Below, piece by piece: positions 23,711-37,750 of a stretch of 64,000 nucleotides of DNA (position 1 is the first letter of the stretch; every line of letters begins with the position of its first letter). Under the pieces are notes generated by a model. The model did not search any database. It was not told the origin of the DNA and worked only from the letters and a program-made list of their open reading frames with translations. Source of the stretch: Brachionus rotundiformis (taxonomy: Eukaryota; Rotifera; Eurotatoria; Ploima; Brachionidae); assembly GCA_016802295.1 (NCBI GenBank), contig JAESIW010000129.1:678511-742510 (forward strand), given 5' to 3'. The position numbers and the translations under genes are program-made.

Positions 23711-25076
23711 TCACCACGGTTAATTTGGCATCACGACCTATCTAAAAACATATAATATGCTGAGAAAAGTCATCTGAAATTTGACCTAATTTGGTCCAAA
23801 CAATTTGAACAAATGCACAGCCCAGATATTAAGTGGAATGAGTTTGCACACTTTTGCCTGACCAATGCGGACCTTTGGTGAACAAAATGGGACAGAGTTT
23901 AGCTAGGTGCGATGCATGGTCTAATAGATCCTGACATTCCATAACTATTTTTTTTCAGCATTTCAGGACTTATAAGTGCTAGCATTATATGAACACCCGT
24001 CAATATCCATTAAATGAAGTCTGGTTGTCACTTAACCAATATCGAAAGGATTTTGAGGAACATGTAAACATCAATAAGTATAAAAAACTCCCAGGGACCC
24101 AGAAAAATATATAATATCATAAAGAAGTCAAAGTCAGTTTGTTCCTCATTTGATTAATTGAATGCTGAAAAAACAAATTTGGCTGCCATAAGTATTCAAT
24201 TGACTCATTTTGGTTTGAACTGCATAGAATCTGTTTGCTAAACCATTTTGGTGAAAAAATTATTTAAAAAAATCAAGTTCTTTTGTGGTCAAAATAAAAT
24301 GGTAAATGATATTTTTACTATTACCTGAATATTAATTATTAATTTAGCTTTTTTACTTAATATCATTAATTTATTTATCAGGAAAAGGTAATATGAATTA
24401 GTATTAAAACATAATTTATTTTTTCTTAAATAAAATTGATTGCAATCAGAGTTAAACAGTTTAGAAATTTTTTTTTGGGATATGAATAAAAATTTGGGTT
24501 TTTATTTCAATAATAAAAATTAAAAATAAAACTAATTTACGCATTATTTATTTTTTTTCGTTTTTCTTAATTAAATTTAAAAAGAATAAAAAAAATTAAA
24601 GACAAAAATAAGAAAATACTGCAAAAAAAAAGAAAAAATTTTAAATTTTAAAATAATTTTAAAAAGCTCATAATTATTTAAAGTTTTTTTAAATGACTAA
24701 ATTAATCGAATAGAATACAAAGTTGGAAAAAAAAAGAGTACCAATGGACTCAAATAGCCAATCGGCACTATAACACTAAATAGAAAAAATTCAAGTCTTC
24801 ATAATCATTAAACATGATCAAAGCACAAAAAATAAATAAAAAAAAAGTCAAACCACAAAAAAAAAACTCTTTCACTAAACTTTTGAATTTGGTCAATTTT
24901 TTAAACATTGCCAAAACATATATTCACAAATAACGAGACATTTCTGCACAAAAAAAAAACAATCAGAAAATTTTACACTCTCAAACGAGTCCATCTAATT
25001 TATTTTTTAAAAATTGGTTTACGAAAATTTGGCTAAAAAATTAATAAATTCTCGTCCGAATTAATAATTACTCTTT
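23711..25076. other. Intergenic region downstream of CNOT1
   Basis: AT-rich DNA with no supported gene. The part nearest 25077 is homopolymer-rich and should contain the CNOT1 3' UTR. The expected right terminal repeat of the hAT element was not found. Confidence 0.4.
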
Positions 25077-28000
25077 TTAGTTAGTTTTGATACAATTTTT
25101 ACCAAGTGACATAAACATTCTTCAAAAATAAAAAATTTAAATAAAATTTCTTTTTTTTTAATTTTCTTTGACTCACTTTTCAATCTCAGGCGCACAATGG
25201 ACAAATTGATGGTCCCAAAATTTAAATTGAGGATTTTTGATAAGCTCAATAAAGGTGACCAAAAGTCCCCATGGATGCGGTCTGTTCACAATCAATCTTT
25301 CGAGCAAAACTCTGGTTATCTGTTCCTGAATGGCCTCGGTGTTTGCCTCGGAGAACAAGTTGAGAAGAATGCAGCCAAAATAGTGAGTATGGCTGTTGGG
25401 ATACCTAAGCTGGTTGGCAATTGCATTGATGAACAAATAGCGACCCTCGCTGTCCAAATCGGCCACCAGGGTCTGGAAGATGTCTATAAAAGTGCTGTGA
25501 ATGGCATGAGTCAGGTTAGAATGGGTGGGTGTGAGGCCTTTGGATCGTAAAGCCTGTATGCCGCTCGAGCCCACGTACATTACCAAGGCGTTCATTAGCT
25601 GAATGTTGTATTTGGAGCCGATCTCGGGCGATGTCTGCAAGTAAGAGCGTAATTCGCTCAAGAAAGAGATAGGAGCTCTGGTTTTTATGTAAGACTCCAG
25701 ATCGTTTTTGAGCTTATATGGTATGTTGTAGATGTATGGAAAAGCAATTTTGGGGGGATTGGTCTCAATGTCTGCGATCATGTCCACCTTTAGATTGGGA
25801 GTCAGCGGATCTGGCAGTTTCATGCTGCGCGGGAATGCGCTCAGAACCAAGTTTCTCAATTGGATGCAGTTTGATGGTATCACATCACAGAACTGGTAGT
25901 GAGAATTGCACAAAAATTCAGGAAAATCATGCAATAGAACCAAAAAAAGTCTCAATGTTCCTTTGTAGAGAAGCATCACTGACTGAGTAAGCTCAATATT
26001 GCGCAAAAATGGCGACAAAAATTTTATCAACTGAGTCAACAGAGTGGCGTACATGTTCCATGATTTGATAGATTGGTCAGGTGTTGGCTGATTAACTTGA
26101 AGCATTTTGGCCATGAAAAGTCTGTGAGAGACAAGCTCTAGCCACGAATAGGAAAAGCCAGGAGCCTTACTAGGCCTGATTATGTGATAGACATTGACAA
26201 AGGCCTGCAAAATTGAGTAAATAATGGGCTCCAAGTTGTTTTCTGGCAAGGTGGCCTCAAAAAGCAGCATGAAAAAGAGCCTCTGAAATGGCATTGGTTC
26301 AAATTGAGCCATTTTTGACTCTTGGTCAAACAACAAATAGCCTGCTATCAATCCAAGTACTTTATTGAACAAATTTATCTTGTTCACATGGTTGCTTTGA
26401 TCACCAGAATGCTTAACCAAAAGTATGATTAGTTTGACAAATGCGTCTAGGCGTTGGTAGCACGCTTGGCGCTGATTCTTATTGATAAGTATGTAGCACG
26501 TTTCTACACAGCTCTCAGTGCAGATGCGGAAGAACCTGGTGATCATGTCATCGGTTTTGAACAAACCCTGTGAGTTCATCTGAAGAACAAACTGTTGGAA
26601 AGCTTTGGTGTTCTCCTTGAGTGGCAAAATGGAATGATGTTGTATCCATTCATGTAGGAGTTGTTCAGATTTTTCCTTCAGACCGTCTGGGTCGTCGAAA
26701 TCGCGGGCCTGTTGTACACCAGTGTACATCATTGAGAGAGCTGTGGCGTTTATTCGGCCATTGCTGTTAACATCATCAGTTATCTCATAATTCATTCGGA
26801 TCACCTCAATGCTGTCCTTGAGATCTGTGTTTTGCTGAGCCAGTCGTGACACTGCCGAAATACGGCTCACAGACTCGAGCAAATTGCCAAATTGGACCTC
26901 GTAGTGAGCACTGGCATTTTCTATGTAGAAAAATCTCAAAAATTGGTGCGCAATTGGCAACGCTTTAACATTGCCGCTTTCCACAAACTGAGACAAATGC
27001 AAGTCAACTGTCTGCTGACTCAACAGCTTGTACTTGAACAAAATGGCTATGCCCTCGACTGTATACTTTATGTCCTGGCTGCATTCGAGCCATATTTTTT
27101 GCACCTCTTTCAAAATCCAATTGCCAGTGCAAAATCTTTGATCGCTGAGAATTATCTTGAGCAAATTTATATTTGAATCGCGGTACTTGGCAAACAAAAT
27201 GTCATTGGCATTCTCGACCAGAGAATAGCCCTCGAGCAAATTGCATATCAATTTTTTGACCAAATTGGACGCACTTTGCGGCTGTTGTGTCATCTTGAAG
27301 TCATGTATTGCCAAAATTAGGTTCTGTAAATTGAGAGTCAAAAAGTGACCATTGGGCATGCACGATATTTCATTGCGTATGGCCATAACGCAATTGTCAT
27401 AGTGCATGTTCATGTCATCGGCTTGGCTAAAGTTTGGCTGAGCGACACGCTCTTCGGTGTTTATTTTAAAGCCTGGCAAATTTTTGCTAAACTCTTCGTA
27501 GACACTAAATTGTTGTGCATTTATGGAGCCAACTTTGAGTCTAATTGGCTCTGGCATCTTTTCATTCTGATAATTTAAAATACTTGGCTCATAGTGGGAT
27601 CTTGCCTCGGACTTAGCCAACAGTCTAGAGTCAAATTCCATTTTTAATTTTCGTTCCAGCTCAATGATCGATCTTTGTATGGCTATTTTTTGCAAGTAGC
27701 ACATACAAAGCTCAATATTGTCTTGTACAATCACACTACACGCATGGTTTATCATGTCCTTGTAGACATTGGCAAGCTCTGGTGCAAGCGGTTGTGTGAA
27801 TTGTATTTTTAGCGTGTTGAATAGATGATTGGTTAGGGGCTCTTTGCCGGTGATTAGCATCATGCCAGAGCTCATGTTGGCAACCATGTTTCTGGCCGCA
27901 ACTCTCATGTGATTTTCTTCCGGGTCAAGACTGAAATCCTTTTTGATTATGGGCTCAGCAGTGGAGACGGATATTTTGACTGCTTTTTCGAGCAGTGCCT

Positions 28001-31000
28001 GCATCATTTCGCTCACAGCCTTGTCCAAAGCGGGTATTATGAAGCTCTTTAGGCTTGGCTGAGCGTTAAGCAGTGGTACATCCGAATTGATGTATATCAA
28101 GTTGGCATTGTTGGACAGTGACTGGATTTTAATGTCGCTGAGCTTGTACTTGGCTGTTTGAGCCACATAGCCGGGTGTTTGGCTTTGCAGGACTTCTGGC
28201 TCTGGCGCAGGCGTCACTGCCTTTTGTACATCACTCTTGGCCTTGGTCAACTGCTCGTCTAAGACCTTAAACGAGCGTAGAACGCCATTTACCTGCATTT
28301 GGTCAATTTTAATGTCCAAATTCTTGCACAACACTTCTATTTCAAACTTGTGGTTGAGCTTTAGATCGGGCTCATTGTGCAGCTCGATCAGCACGCTTAT
28401 AATCGAGTACAGCCATGGATTGGGCGGCTGAAATACCTTGCTCTTGCCGGCTGGCTCGAGCACCTTGGCTACAAAAGGCACTACGAACAGTAGTTCGGCA
28501 GGACCCTTCTGAAACGCCTCAACTATAAGCGACTTTAAGTCAATGTCTTTATGCAAAATGGGCCTATTGCGTGCCAAAGTGATCAAGCCAAGCCATGAGC
28601 CAAGATTTTTGAGCAAGGCTCGATCAGAAAATTTTTGGTCATTTTTATCACTACGCAAGAGTACCTTGATGTTGCGATAGGTTTCGTTCAATATTGAATC
28701 ATAAAGGGTGTCTTTTTTGAGTGTGTCAGCAAATTGGGCATAAAGCATGTGAAAATTGGGCTCTATTGAAACACGCTTGACTACCAAATAGTGCGCCACC
28801 CATTCCCAATACTCTTCTTTGTTCAGCTCTTTGAGTTCGTCGCCCTTTGACTGCATGTTGGACAAGGACAAATTGTTGAATATGAAGGCTATTTTGTCCT
28901 GAACTGGCTCTGGTGGAGGCGTTGGTTTTGGATGCGAGTCGGACTCGTTGGCAACGAGCAATGTTTCGATGTTAGTTGTGTTGGCAATCGAAGGCTTGGC
29001 GTTCATTGCTCGCGGTTGGGACAAATTTGGAACTTGATTGGTCATGAACTTATTCAGCGAGTTTTGGCTATTTGGGTTCACAGTTGGTGTTAGTGATGAC
29101 ATTTGGGCTACTGAGTAATTTGGTGGCATGCTACTTCTTGCGCCAAATTCAATGTAGTCGCGTAGAGGTCTCGGTATTTCCTGAAAATTGGCACTTTGCA
29201 TCAACACTTGGCAAAAGCTGTAAAAATCCTTTAGGCGATTGCGGCACCGGTCCAGCACTTTGAGAACAAACAAAAAAGACTTGCTAGTGCTATTTGACTT
29301 GTTCATCATTTGAATCAACACCTTTAGGCAATTGTTTAGCATTGTTTGGTTGAGTACGTTTCGTTCGATCAGAGCACCCCATACATTGGATAATATATGG
29401 AATTGCATTTCGTCCAATTGGTTCATGTTTATGTTAAAATCGATCAGAATGTACTTGAGAGCATTGGTATAAAAATCTTTGTCCTTTTTTTCTTGCGAAT
29501 CCTTGAGCTTGGCCAATAAGTTGACAAAATCGTCCACGCTCAGACTGGGAAGACCACTGCTTGTCTTGAACAGACTCTGGATGTACTTGTCAACGTCAGC
29601 TTCTTTGTCTATTTCTTTTGGATAGAAATGGTCGGCTTCCACTCCAGTCATGTTAAGCTGAGGCGAGTTGAGACTAGACCGAATGGGATTTGTGTTCGAG
29701 TAGTTTATGTTGCGGTTCTGGTTGTTGAGCAATGAGGTGATCATGTTCAATTTGTTGTGGTCTAGATTGCCAGTTGTTTGGTTAAGCAAAATGTTGTTTT
29801 GAAGAGCAGAATTGGCATTTAGCTGCGACATGATCAGCTTGGTAGGAGAGTTGAACGAGTTTAGGTTGAGGCCGCTGGGGTTCTGGGCCGGATTTAGATT
29901 CAGGCCGATCATTTGCTGAATGAGGTCAAAGTTTCCTTGACCAGATGAAAGCGGAGTTCCGCTCTGGCCTACTAAGGATTTTACACCAGATGAAGTGGAC
30001 ACAGGCTGCTGGATGCCCAACAGTGGGTTAGACTGCTGCTTCTCGAACAGAACTCTTGTCTGTAGGCTGATCTGCATTATCTCTTGAGACAATTCATTGC
30101 TCAGCATACTAGTGGAAGAGCTGATGCATTTTATTATGGTCTGGATGGTTCCCATAGGATCGTCTTTGCCACTCATTTGGGGAATCTTTCGCTTAAGAAA
30201 TGCGACTGCTGCAGCTATGAATTGTTCCTTTAAAAAAATAAAAAATTTCTAAAATCCCAACTCTAAAAAATATTAATAGATATAATTCTTTGCTAGTGTA
30301 AAAATTAATTCCTTTTTATTGTTTAATTTAATAAGTATTATTGTAATTAAAATAAATCAATTAGAACTAATTTAATTTTAGTTTCAAAATTTTAAAATTA
30401 ATCTTTTAAAAATTTTACTAATTATTTATATTTAATTAATTAGTGATTTATATTAATCTTTTTATCTGTAAAACAAGCTTAATTTTAAGTAATAATTACG
30501 CCTAAATCTCGAATACGGTCAGTCAGCCATTTGTCCAACTTGAGGTATCCTCTTCTGGCAGCCAAACATGCCAAATCGATATTGAACGCCAGTGGTAATC
30601 CGTTCAACAAAAACGGAAGAGCCTTCAAGTCTTGAGACACGTCCAGTATTCTGGTCAACCTAGAACTTTGCTCCTGATCACTTGACTTCATGTACCAATC
30701 AGTCATTGCGTTCATAATTATGGTCCTAATCAACTGGCCATTATATGTCTGATTCCAGGCATTTTGAAGAATGACTGCTGAGTTGGGATTAGTGCCCAAG
30801 AATATGGGAATGAGCACAGAGATCAATTCTTGTTTTAGTTTGTTCCATATGGTGTTAAGCTGGAGTAGGCCAAGAATAAGTAGATCTGAACATTGGGTCA
30901 CCGGAAATTTGAATAGATCAACACAACCGGAATACACACCAGTTTCAGACAGGCTCAGCAAGGTCTCAATCAGATTCAATGAGCGCCAAGAGGATATAAG

Positions 31001-32775
31001 TCTGTTCTCTTCTTCGGGCTGAGCCTTCAAACACTCTGTGGCTGTTCGTCGGCACGGATAGTCCGCGAAACAGAATATGTCCGGATTTTTTAGCGCATTG
31101 CTCAGCCATGACAGCTGACCTTCAGGATTTTTCCATACCCGATAGACCAAGTCAATCGGGAACGTGTCTTTGAGAACTTTTTTCAAAGATTGGATCAGCA
31201 TGCGCAACGAAGTCTTGTCTTTGAGAAAAAAGTCCGGATTGTCCAGCTCTTTGATCACATCTTTCCAAGAAATGGATGGAACTAGCTCTTGGACAGTGCT
31301 TACAAAAACATCCAAATTCCAAGTGTTTGTTTGCTCTTCGTCGGTCAAATTTGGACTGGTATTATGGGTCCGCAACATCATGGAAATCACTCTTGCCACA
31401 ATCACCGGGTTGAGCGTCTCGGATAGACTAGACTCGTTAAGCACACTCAGCAGACCTTTTTGACATTCTTCCTCACTAATTAAAAAATTCTAATTAGAAA
31501 AATAAAAAAATTTTTTTCTAAATTAATTACCTAGATGTAAAACTGAACCCAATCTCTTGGATAAGACCAATTAAAGAATTCTCCATCTTAAATTAAAAAA
31601 AAAAGATATATCACAAAATTATTATTTTTATTTTAAATATAAAAAAAATTGTGCAACTAAATTGTAATTAAGACCAAGCCTTTACAAAATATCAAAAAAT
31701 AAAAATAACAATTACTTTAAAATATTTTAAATCAATTGTTTTGTCCGATAATTTTGAATTAAAATTCTTATTCTCGGTCAAAAATGGTGCCAGAACACTG
31801 GGAATGTTATAATCTAGCCAAAAAAAAATATATATATATTTTTTTTAAAATAAATTATTATTTTTATGTATAAAAAATATTTTTTTTTAAATCACCTTTG
31901 AACAATTTTTCAACTGATTCGGAATAATTATCTGTTTTTTTCGGACTAAGGCGAGTTAGTCTCTCTACTTCGATTAGTATTTGCTGTAAAAGACTAATTT
32001 GAAGTTCATTATACTCCGACTCATTAACTAGATAAATAAAAAAGAGTTTAATTCTTGGTTTTATGCTTGGCTTGAAAAATGTCATTAAAGTAGAATGTTA
32101 CTTCTACACCAAAGATACCAAGATAAAAGTTAAATTTAAGCAAAGACGACATTTTTCAATTGTCTAAAATTTTACTACCAGAATCATTAAGTGACTCAAA
32201 AAACTGTGGTATTTTTTGCTTTAGAAAATCACTACTGGCTGAGCGTATGTCTTCTTTGGCCAAGTTTAGCATATATATTGCCAAGGTGATTTCCTGCAAG
32301 ACACTAAGCTTCAACAACTTGCTCATTTGGGCCGCCAAATTAGCAGGAAGCTTGAAAGACTTAAAAATTTTTTAGCCACATGGGCAAAATTTATGTCACC
32401 AAGTTACCTCTTGGAGCTGCAAGGGGTTTTCGATAGCGTAGCAGAGGATGGTGCCGAAACTGGGCTTGGCAAGAGAAGCCGCCAGGAACTCTCTGAGCAA
32501 CTGGCTTTGGTGAAAGTCCTTGCCAGTCGACTTGATTGCTTCCACATTGAAATCAATGCTTGACAGCAGGCACCTGGCAAGGTGACGTTCGGCTTCGAAG
32601 CCATGGTTCTCAATGATCTTAGGAGAGAGAGATAAATTAAGCAAATAATCAGGCTAGTGGGTTGAATAGGTACATTTTGTATTTCGCTCTGGCTCGACTT
32701 GAAGTTCTTTTTGTTCAGATTGGTGACCAAATAGTGGATCTGGGAGAGAGAAAATGACAAATTGTCCAAATTCAT
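25077..32775 (-). CDS. CNOT1: CCR4-NOT complex scaffold subunit 1
   Basis: Nine exons, in coding order: 32775-32674, 32617-32408, 32359-32179, 32027-31896, 31813-31716, 31586-31531, 31475-30500, 30227-25177, 25119-25077. All have GT-AG signals and matching phases; 2282 residues against about 2370 in vertebrates. CNOT1 is the scaffold of the deadenylase complex that shortens mRNA poly(A) tails. The start MNLDNLSFSLSQI is the conserved family start. HEAT-type helices follow (CFADYPC, then LKLDKWLTD near residue 570). A MIF4G domain that docks CAF1 lies at about residues 1020-1225, then the CNOT9-binding region, and the NOT box domain occupies roughly the last 500 residues. The final exon is only 43 nt and encodes MFMSLGKNCIKTN; without it the protein would stop at PEIEK. 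The central linker is Asn/Gln/Ser-rich. Confidence 0.95.
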
Positions 32776-34223
32776 TTTGGGCGCGTAGAGTTTTTTTATA
32801 TTGCTGTAAGACGAAAATTTGAAATTATTTATTTTTATTCATATAATTCAAAATTATAATAAAAATTTTATAAATCTATCTCGATGCTTCGGTCTCGATT
32901 CTTCTCGCTGATAATTACAATATACACAAAGCAAATAAAAATAGCAAAAAAAACTAAAATTTTAAATATCTTAAATAAAGAATTCATCCATATTAAGCTT
33001 ATTAAATTTTTAAAATTTAGCTGTAAATGAACATTTATTCAAATAATAATCTAAGCTCACTTTTTTTTTATGTAAAATATATAAAACAGTTCAAGTATAC
33101 CAGCATTTAAATTTAGCATGTTCTAAATTGGTATACGTGTGCATGAGTGTTCTCTCTCTTGGTATGGATTCATTGCGCTGCAGCGATTAAATTAAGTTCG
33201 CTTTAATGAGCAAAATAATAATTTAAGTGCGCAATAAGGGACTTATTTGACGAGTTTTTAAATTAATTTTCTCTCAAAAAGATGCGTGGTGACTTCTTTT
33301 ATTTCTTGGTATTATAAATAAATAATTTAAAAATCTAGATGGTAGATTTTTAAATTATCAATTATGAGATAATTACAGTTTGTTCTCAAAAATAAAACAT
33401 TTTGTGCATATATGAAATGATAGTTTAACTAATTCTGTATTATTAGTGAAATATTATAAAAATAAAAATTTTAAATTTCCTTCTTTATAAAAAAAAGTTC
33501 TCAGTTTGTTTCTCCATTAAACTTATTTGTGAAATCTCCTATTTATCATTTACAAAATTTTGATTTTTAATTTTAGAATTTTAAAAATTTTCTAAAACTA
33601 TTCCTTCAGTTCAAAATAAAAATTATGATAAATATTTATTTTTTAGTCAAATTTTGTTTTATTAAGGTAAAAAAATCGACATAATTAAAGATATAATAAT
33701 TAGATTTCAACTAAGAATATTCTATTAACTAAAAGATTATCAGTTGGTCATCAGTCTCTTAACTGGTGCACAAAGATAACCATTACGATTCTGAGCGACT
33801 TCTCCGAATGATCTTAACAGCTCCCAAGGATATTACTAGCCAAATGCTATCTTTTAAATTAATAATTTTAAAATTAAATTAATTGTTAATATAAATAATT
33901 ATGAATATGAAAAATGATCAACAAATACATTATTTATAAAAAAATTACCTAAATAGGTTACTTAAAACTCTTACAAAATAATTATAATATAATAATTTCC
34001 TTGTTTTTAAGCACTACAAGCAAGCACTTTTTTTACCAAGCATTTTTCACGATTTTTTAATCCAGAACATTTTTTCAATATTTTTGGTAATTTATATTAA
34101 ACTTTTAAATTATTGCTTTAAGTTCATTCAAAATTCATTAATTTTATACACAATACGAATTAAAATAAATTTATTTAACTAAAATTATATTTAAAAAAAG
34201 ATGAAAATTAATAATTAATTAAT
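32776..34223. other. Spacer between CNOT1 and ABAT
   Basis: About 1.4 kb upstream of the CNOT1 start and downstream of the ABAT stop. It must hold the CNOT1 promoter. The palindrome CGCTGCAGCG occurs near 33175-33190 in a GC-richer island, a possible regulatory site. A second less AT-rich patch at about 33740-33850 is unassigned. No gene is supported. Confidence 0.35.
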
Positions 34224-35949
34224 TTAAAACGATTTCAAAGCTTTGTCAAGTCTATCTGTTAAAATATCGGCATGTTTTTTGGTAAAAATCAGTGATGGTC
34301 TTATTCTAAAAGCCAGATCGCCAGATGCACCACATTGAATGCCTTTATTTTTTAAATTAAGTCAAATTAATTGAACTTTCAAGAATTAATTAAACCAAAT
34401 TTACCCAAATTTCTCATTTTTGATATCAAGTCATCACGAATTTTGGCACTGGCACCATCAAAGGCACAAAATGTACCGAGACCTCTAGCATTGGCAATCA
34501 ATTTGGAATAATCCTTGCACAACACTTTTAAATTTGTAAGCAAATACTCCCCAGTTTCTTTATTCAACTCGATTAGTTTATCTCTTTTTATCACATTTAA
34601 GGTTTCCTCTAGCAGCAAGGCCTTGGCTGGGTCACCGAGCCATGTATTGAAAATACGGTATGGCTGTGTTATGAACTTATCTGAATAGAAATAGCCGCCA
34701 ATTTGCATCTTCTTGGCAAAAGTCATCAAATCCGGTGACTCTGGAAGATTGAAATTCTCAAAAGCCCACATTTTTCCAGTAGCTCCAAGACCAGTTTGAA
34801 CTTCATCGATAAGAAGCATGGCATTTTTTTCTTTTCCAATTCGCTGTAGCTGCTGAAAGAAATAAGGCGATCCATGATGATCGCCTCCTTCGGACTGAAC
34901 CGGCTCAACAACTATTCCAGCTACTGGACGCTTTTTAACTGTATTAAAGTAGTCAATCAGCTGTTCCACTTCTCTCAAACAGTCTTCATCTTGTTTTGTA
35001 TTATACTCTACATTTTCATCTAGAGGATATCTGTAGCGCGGAAATGAAGCTATAGGCCAGTCTAGAGATGGTATGTCTAATTTGTGAATAGCTTTAGAAT
35101 GGGTTGTAGCTAGGACGCCAAATGTGCGGCCATGAAAAGCCCCTTTAAAGGACAAAATAGTCAAATCAGGACAGCCAGGACCTTTGTTTACAATGCACTC
35201 ATTTAAATCTTCTGGAGTCAAATCTTTTCCGCCTCTCATTAATGAATTGTAGCGGATAAAAATAGCCTTGTAGGCATTCTCATTGGCACATGATCCACAA
35301 GCCATTGTTTGAATCATATTTAAACCTTTTGGAGCACATGTCTTGATTATTTTTGTTAATTTATCATATAAATTGATTGGTGGATTAGTTCCCAAAGCAG
35401 GACGGTTCACAAAAACACTCTTTGGTAAATAAAGAAAGATAAGAAAAAATATTTTTTAAATTTTTTGACCACCAACATGATTCTTAGGATCAGAAACCAC
35501 TTTTTGGATATCAGGATGATTGTAGCCGAGCGGAAGTGAAGCTATTTGCATGTAAACGTCCAGCAATTTATTCCCATCAGCATCAGCAATGAAATTTCCA
35601 GCAGAATTTTCATAATCGGAAAAAAATTGGACAGTTCCTGCTTGCTTTAAAAAATTAAAAAATATAATAAAAAAAAATATAAAAGATAATTCAGATATTA
35701 CCTGAATACTTGCTATCTGTTTGGTCAATTCTTGAGACTTGGGTCCTGGAATCGGGGTGTTGACAACTGGACCGTCTGGTTCGTGCTCTAAGCCGGAAAT
35801 CTGGGCCGAGAGTGCTCTGCCAGTATTGAAGCTTTTGGAAACTAAACGCTCTAATATAAAGAATTAAATAATGAAAATGTCCAAAAATTATATTATTTTT
35901 TACGTGTTGAGATTAGTTTTGAAAATTTGGATACATTTTTGGAAAGCAT
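34224..35949 (-). CDS. ABAT: 4-aminobutyrate aminotransferase, mitochondrial
   Basis: Five exons in coding order: 35949-35904, 35850-35702, 35644-35477, 35419-34405, 34342-34224; 498 residues, the normal animal length. The enzyme transfers the amino group of GABA to 2-oxoglutarate, giving succinate semialdehyde and glutamate, with pyridoxal phosphate. The N-terminus (MLSKNVSKFSKLIST) is basic and hydroxylated, suiting a mitochondrial targeting peptide. Diagnostic pieces are TPIPGPKSQEL, MACGSCANEN (the CxxC that binds an iron-sulphur cluster in the animal enzyme), GAFHGRTFG, IDEVQTGLGATGKMWA and MTFAKKM, which holds the PLP lysine at about residue 357. IFNTWLGDPAK follows and the C-terminus contains FRIRPSLIF. 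No lesions are seen, so it should be functional. The exon 3 donor (GTTGGT) was chosen because it keeps phase. Confidence 0.95.
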
Positions 35950-37750
35950 TTTTTTTAATTTCTAATTATTATTAAAAAAAATAAATCTTTAAAAGTTTAT
36001 TACATAAAGAAAAAAAATATTTCCCATAAGATTAACTTGTTTTCGACAATAGTTGAAAATTGTTAAATATGTTCAATTTTAAATTATGATAAATTTTTTG
36101 TATTAGTTTTTTCATAATTTGAATTTATTCAAACTGATTTGTTTTGAACGCAAAGGCCTTATATTTTCTTGTTTATGTATAATTTTTTGAAAATTATTTC
36201 GCCTTGAGATAACACTATCTTTAAATAAAAAAATCAGACTAACTTAACTTATTATAAACTTGGTTTGAAATAATAGGAAAAAATTTAACTTTTAAGCCAC
36301 TCCCCAGAAATTGGTTAAAAAAAAACTAGTTTAAAAATTTGCATCTAGTTAAATGTTTTATATTGAGCCTTGACAATTTGATAGAAAATAAATTTTGTCT
36401 TTAAATTGATAATTTGGTTAATGACAAATTATATTTTAAAAAAGACAAATTTTCATCAATAAACTCGAGAATTAGTTTTAGATTTTATCAAATAATTAAT
36501 TTTTTAGTTTTTTTATATAATATATTTATTTTGACTTTTGGATGTAATTTTATGATAATAGAAATCAACAGCCCCTTTTTATTTAAGACTCATTTTATCA
36601 TGTTTTTTATTCTAAAATTTTAAACTTGCATAATTTCAAATTCAAAATTTTTATATTTAAATTCTTACTTTTTTGACTTGATTGTTCCTTTTTAATTGAT
36701 AAGTTAGTAAATGTTATCTTCTGCTGCTTTGAGTTTTTTTACAAGGCTGTTTAGTTTCAATATTATGAATACATGAGAAAAAAATTTATTGCATCATTTT
36801 ATTCCAATTTTAGTGATCAAAAAAGTGGTAAATTTAAAATTAATAGAAGTAGTTACAAGTATTTTAAACTTTTAAGTTTTATATAGGCAGCTATCCTCTA
36901 TCGTCTATATTTCTTATAAGAAATATTTATATATCATTATTTTATATCATTACCACAAAGATTTACATTGTAGATATTGAAAAGAAATAATTTTACTATT
37001 AAAATTTGTCCATGATTCAAACAAATTATGGTAAAAATGATTTTGTAGTTGCAGTTAGCGTCAAACATTCCTTTTTTTCCAATAGAGTAATTCCGCACTA
37101 GAATAAGCTGCCAGAAAATTTCGTAACGTAGTAACTTTACTTTATTTTATGTAAATTTACATGAATTTACTGAGCTTCAAGGCTGAATTAATTAAATTTG
37201 ATGGAGTATGCTGCTACAGCGGCAGCGAGTACAACTCCAATCACATTTCAATTTCAAGATAATCAGACTTGTGTCCTTCTCATAAATTTCGATTAACACT
37301 TCTATTATTTAAATAATATAAAGTAATTCTTGATATTAAAGATAACTTGCTTTTAAAATTAGCAAAAAAATAAAACATTGAAATATTTAAATTAAACTTT
37401 TTGATTTTTTTTTACAAAATCTGAGAAAATCAAATTAAAATTGTTGAATATTGAATGCTTAAATATTGTAAACTTCAACATTGATCTCGTGATTACAAAG
37501 CAATTTATTAGTCTTTAGTTAAAAAATAGAAAAGTTTTCTCGTCGTTTTCTGATTTTGATGTAAGTTCTATCAGATTAAATACATTCCGTCGTCTCTCGT
37601 CTTGATAAGTAAATCCAGACGAGAGGTCTTGATTGGGATTTACTTAGAAACTATGATGACCAAAGCGACTTAGAAGATGCTTTGGTAACAAAATTGCCAT
37701 ACAATACAGTATGATCTTCTCATTCAAAATCAAATTGCAATCTTAAATCT
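35950..37750. other. Intergenic region upstream of ABAT
   Basis: AT-rich with several low-complexity open frames such as 36414-36623 that are not considered genes. Interleaved complementary arms occur at 37594-37645. The stretch 37650-37750 may be the decayed N-terminal part of the MULE transposase that follows. Confidence 0.4.

Noticed and set aside
25197..29263. Plus-strand open frames opposite CNOT1
   Set aside because: They are antisense shadows of a highly conserved coding exon and have no independent motifs.
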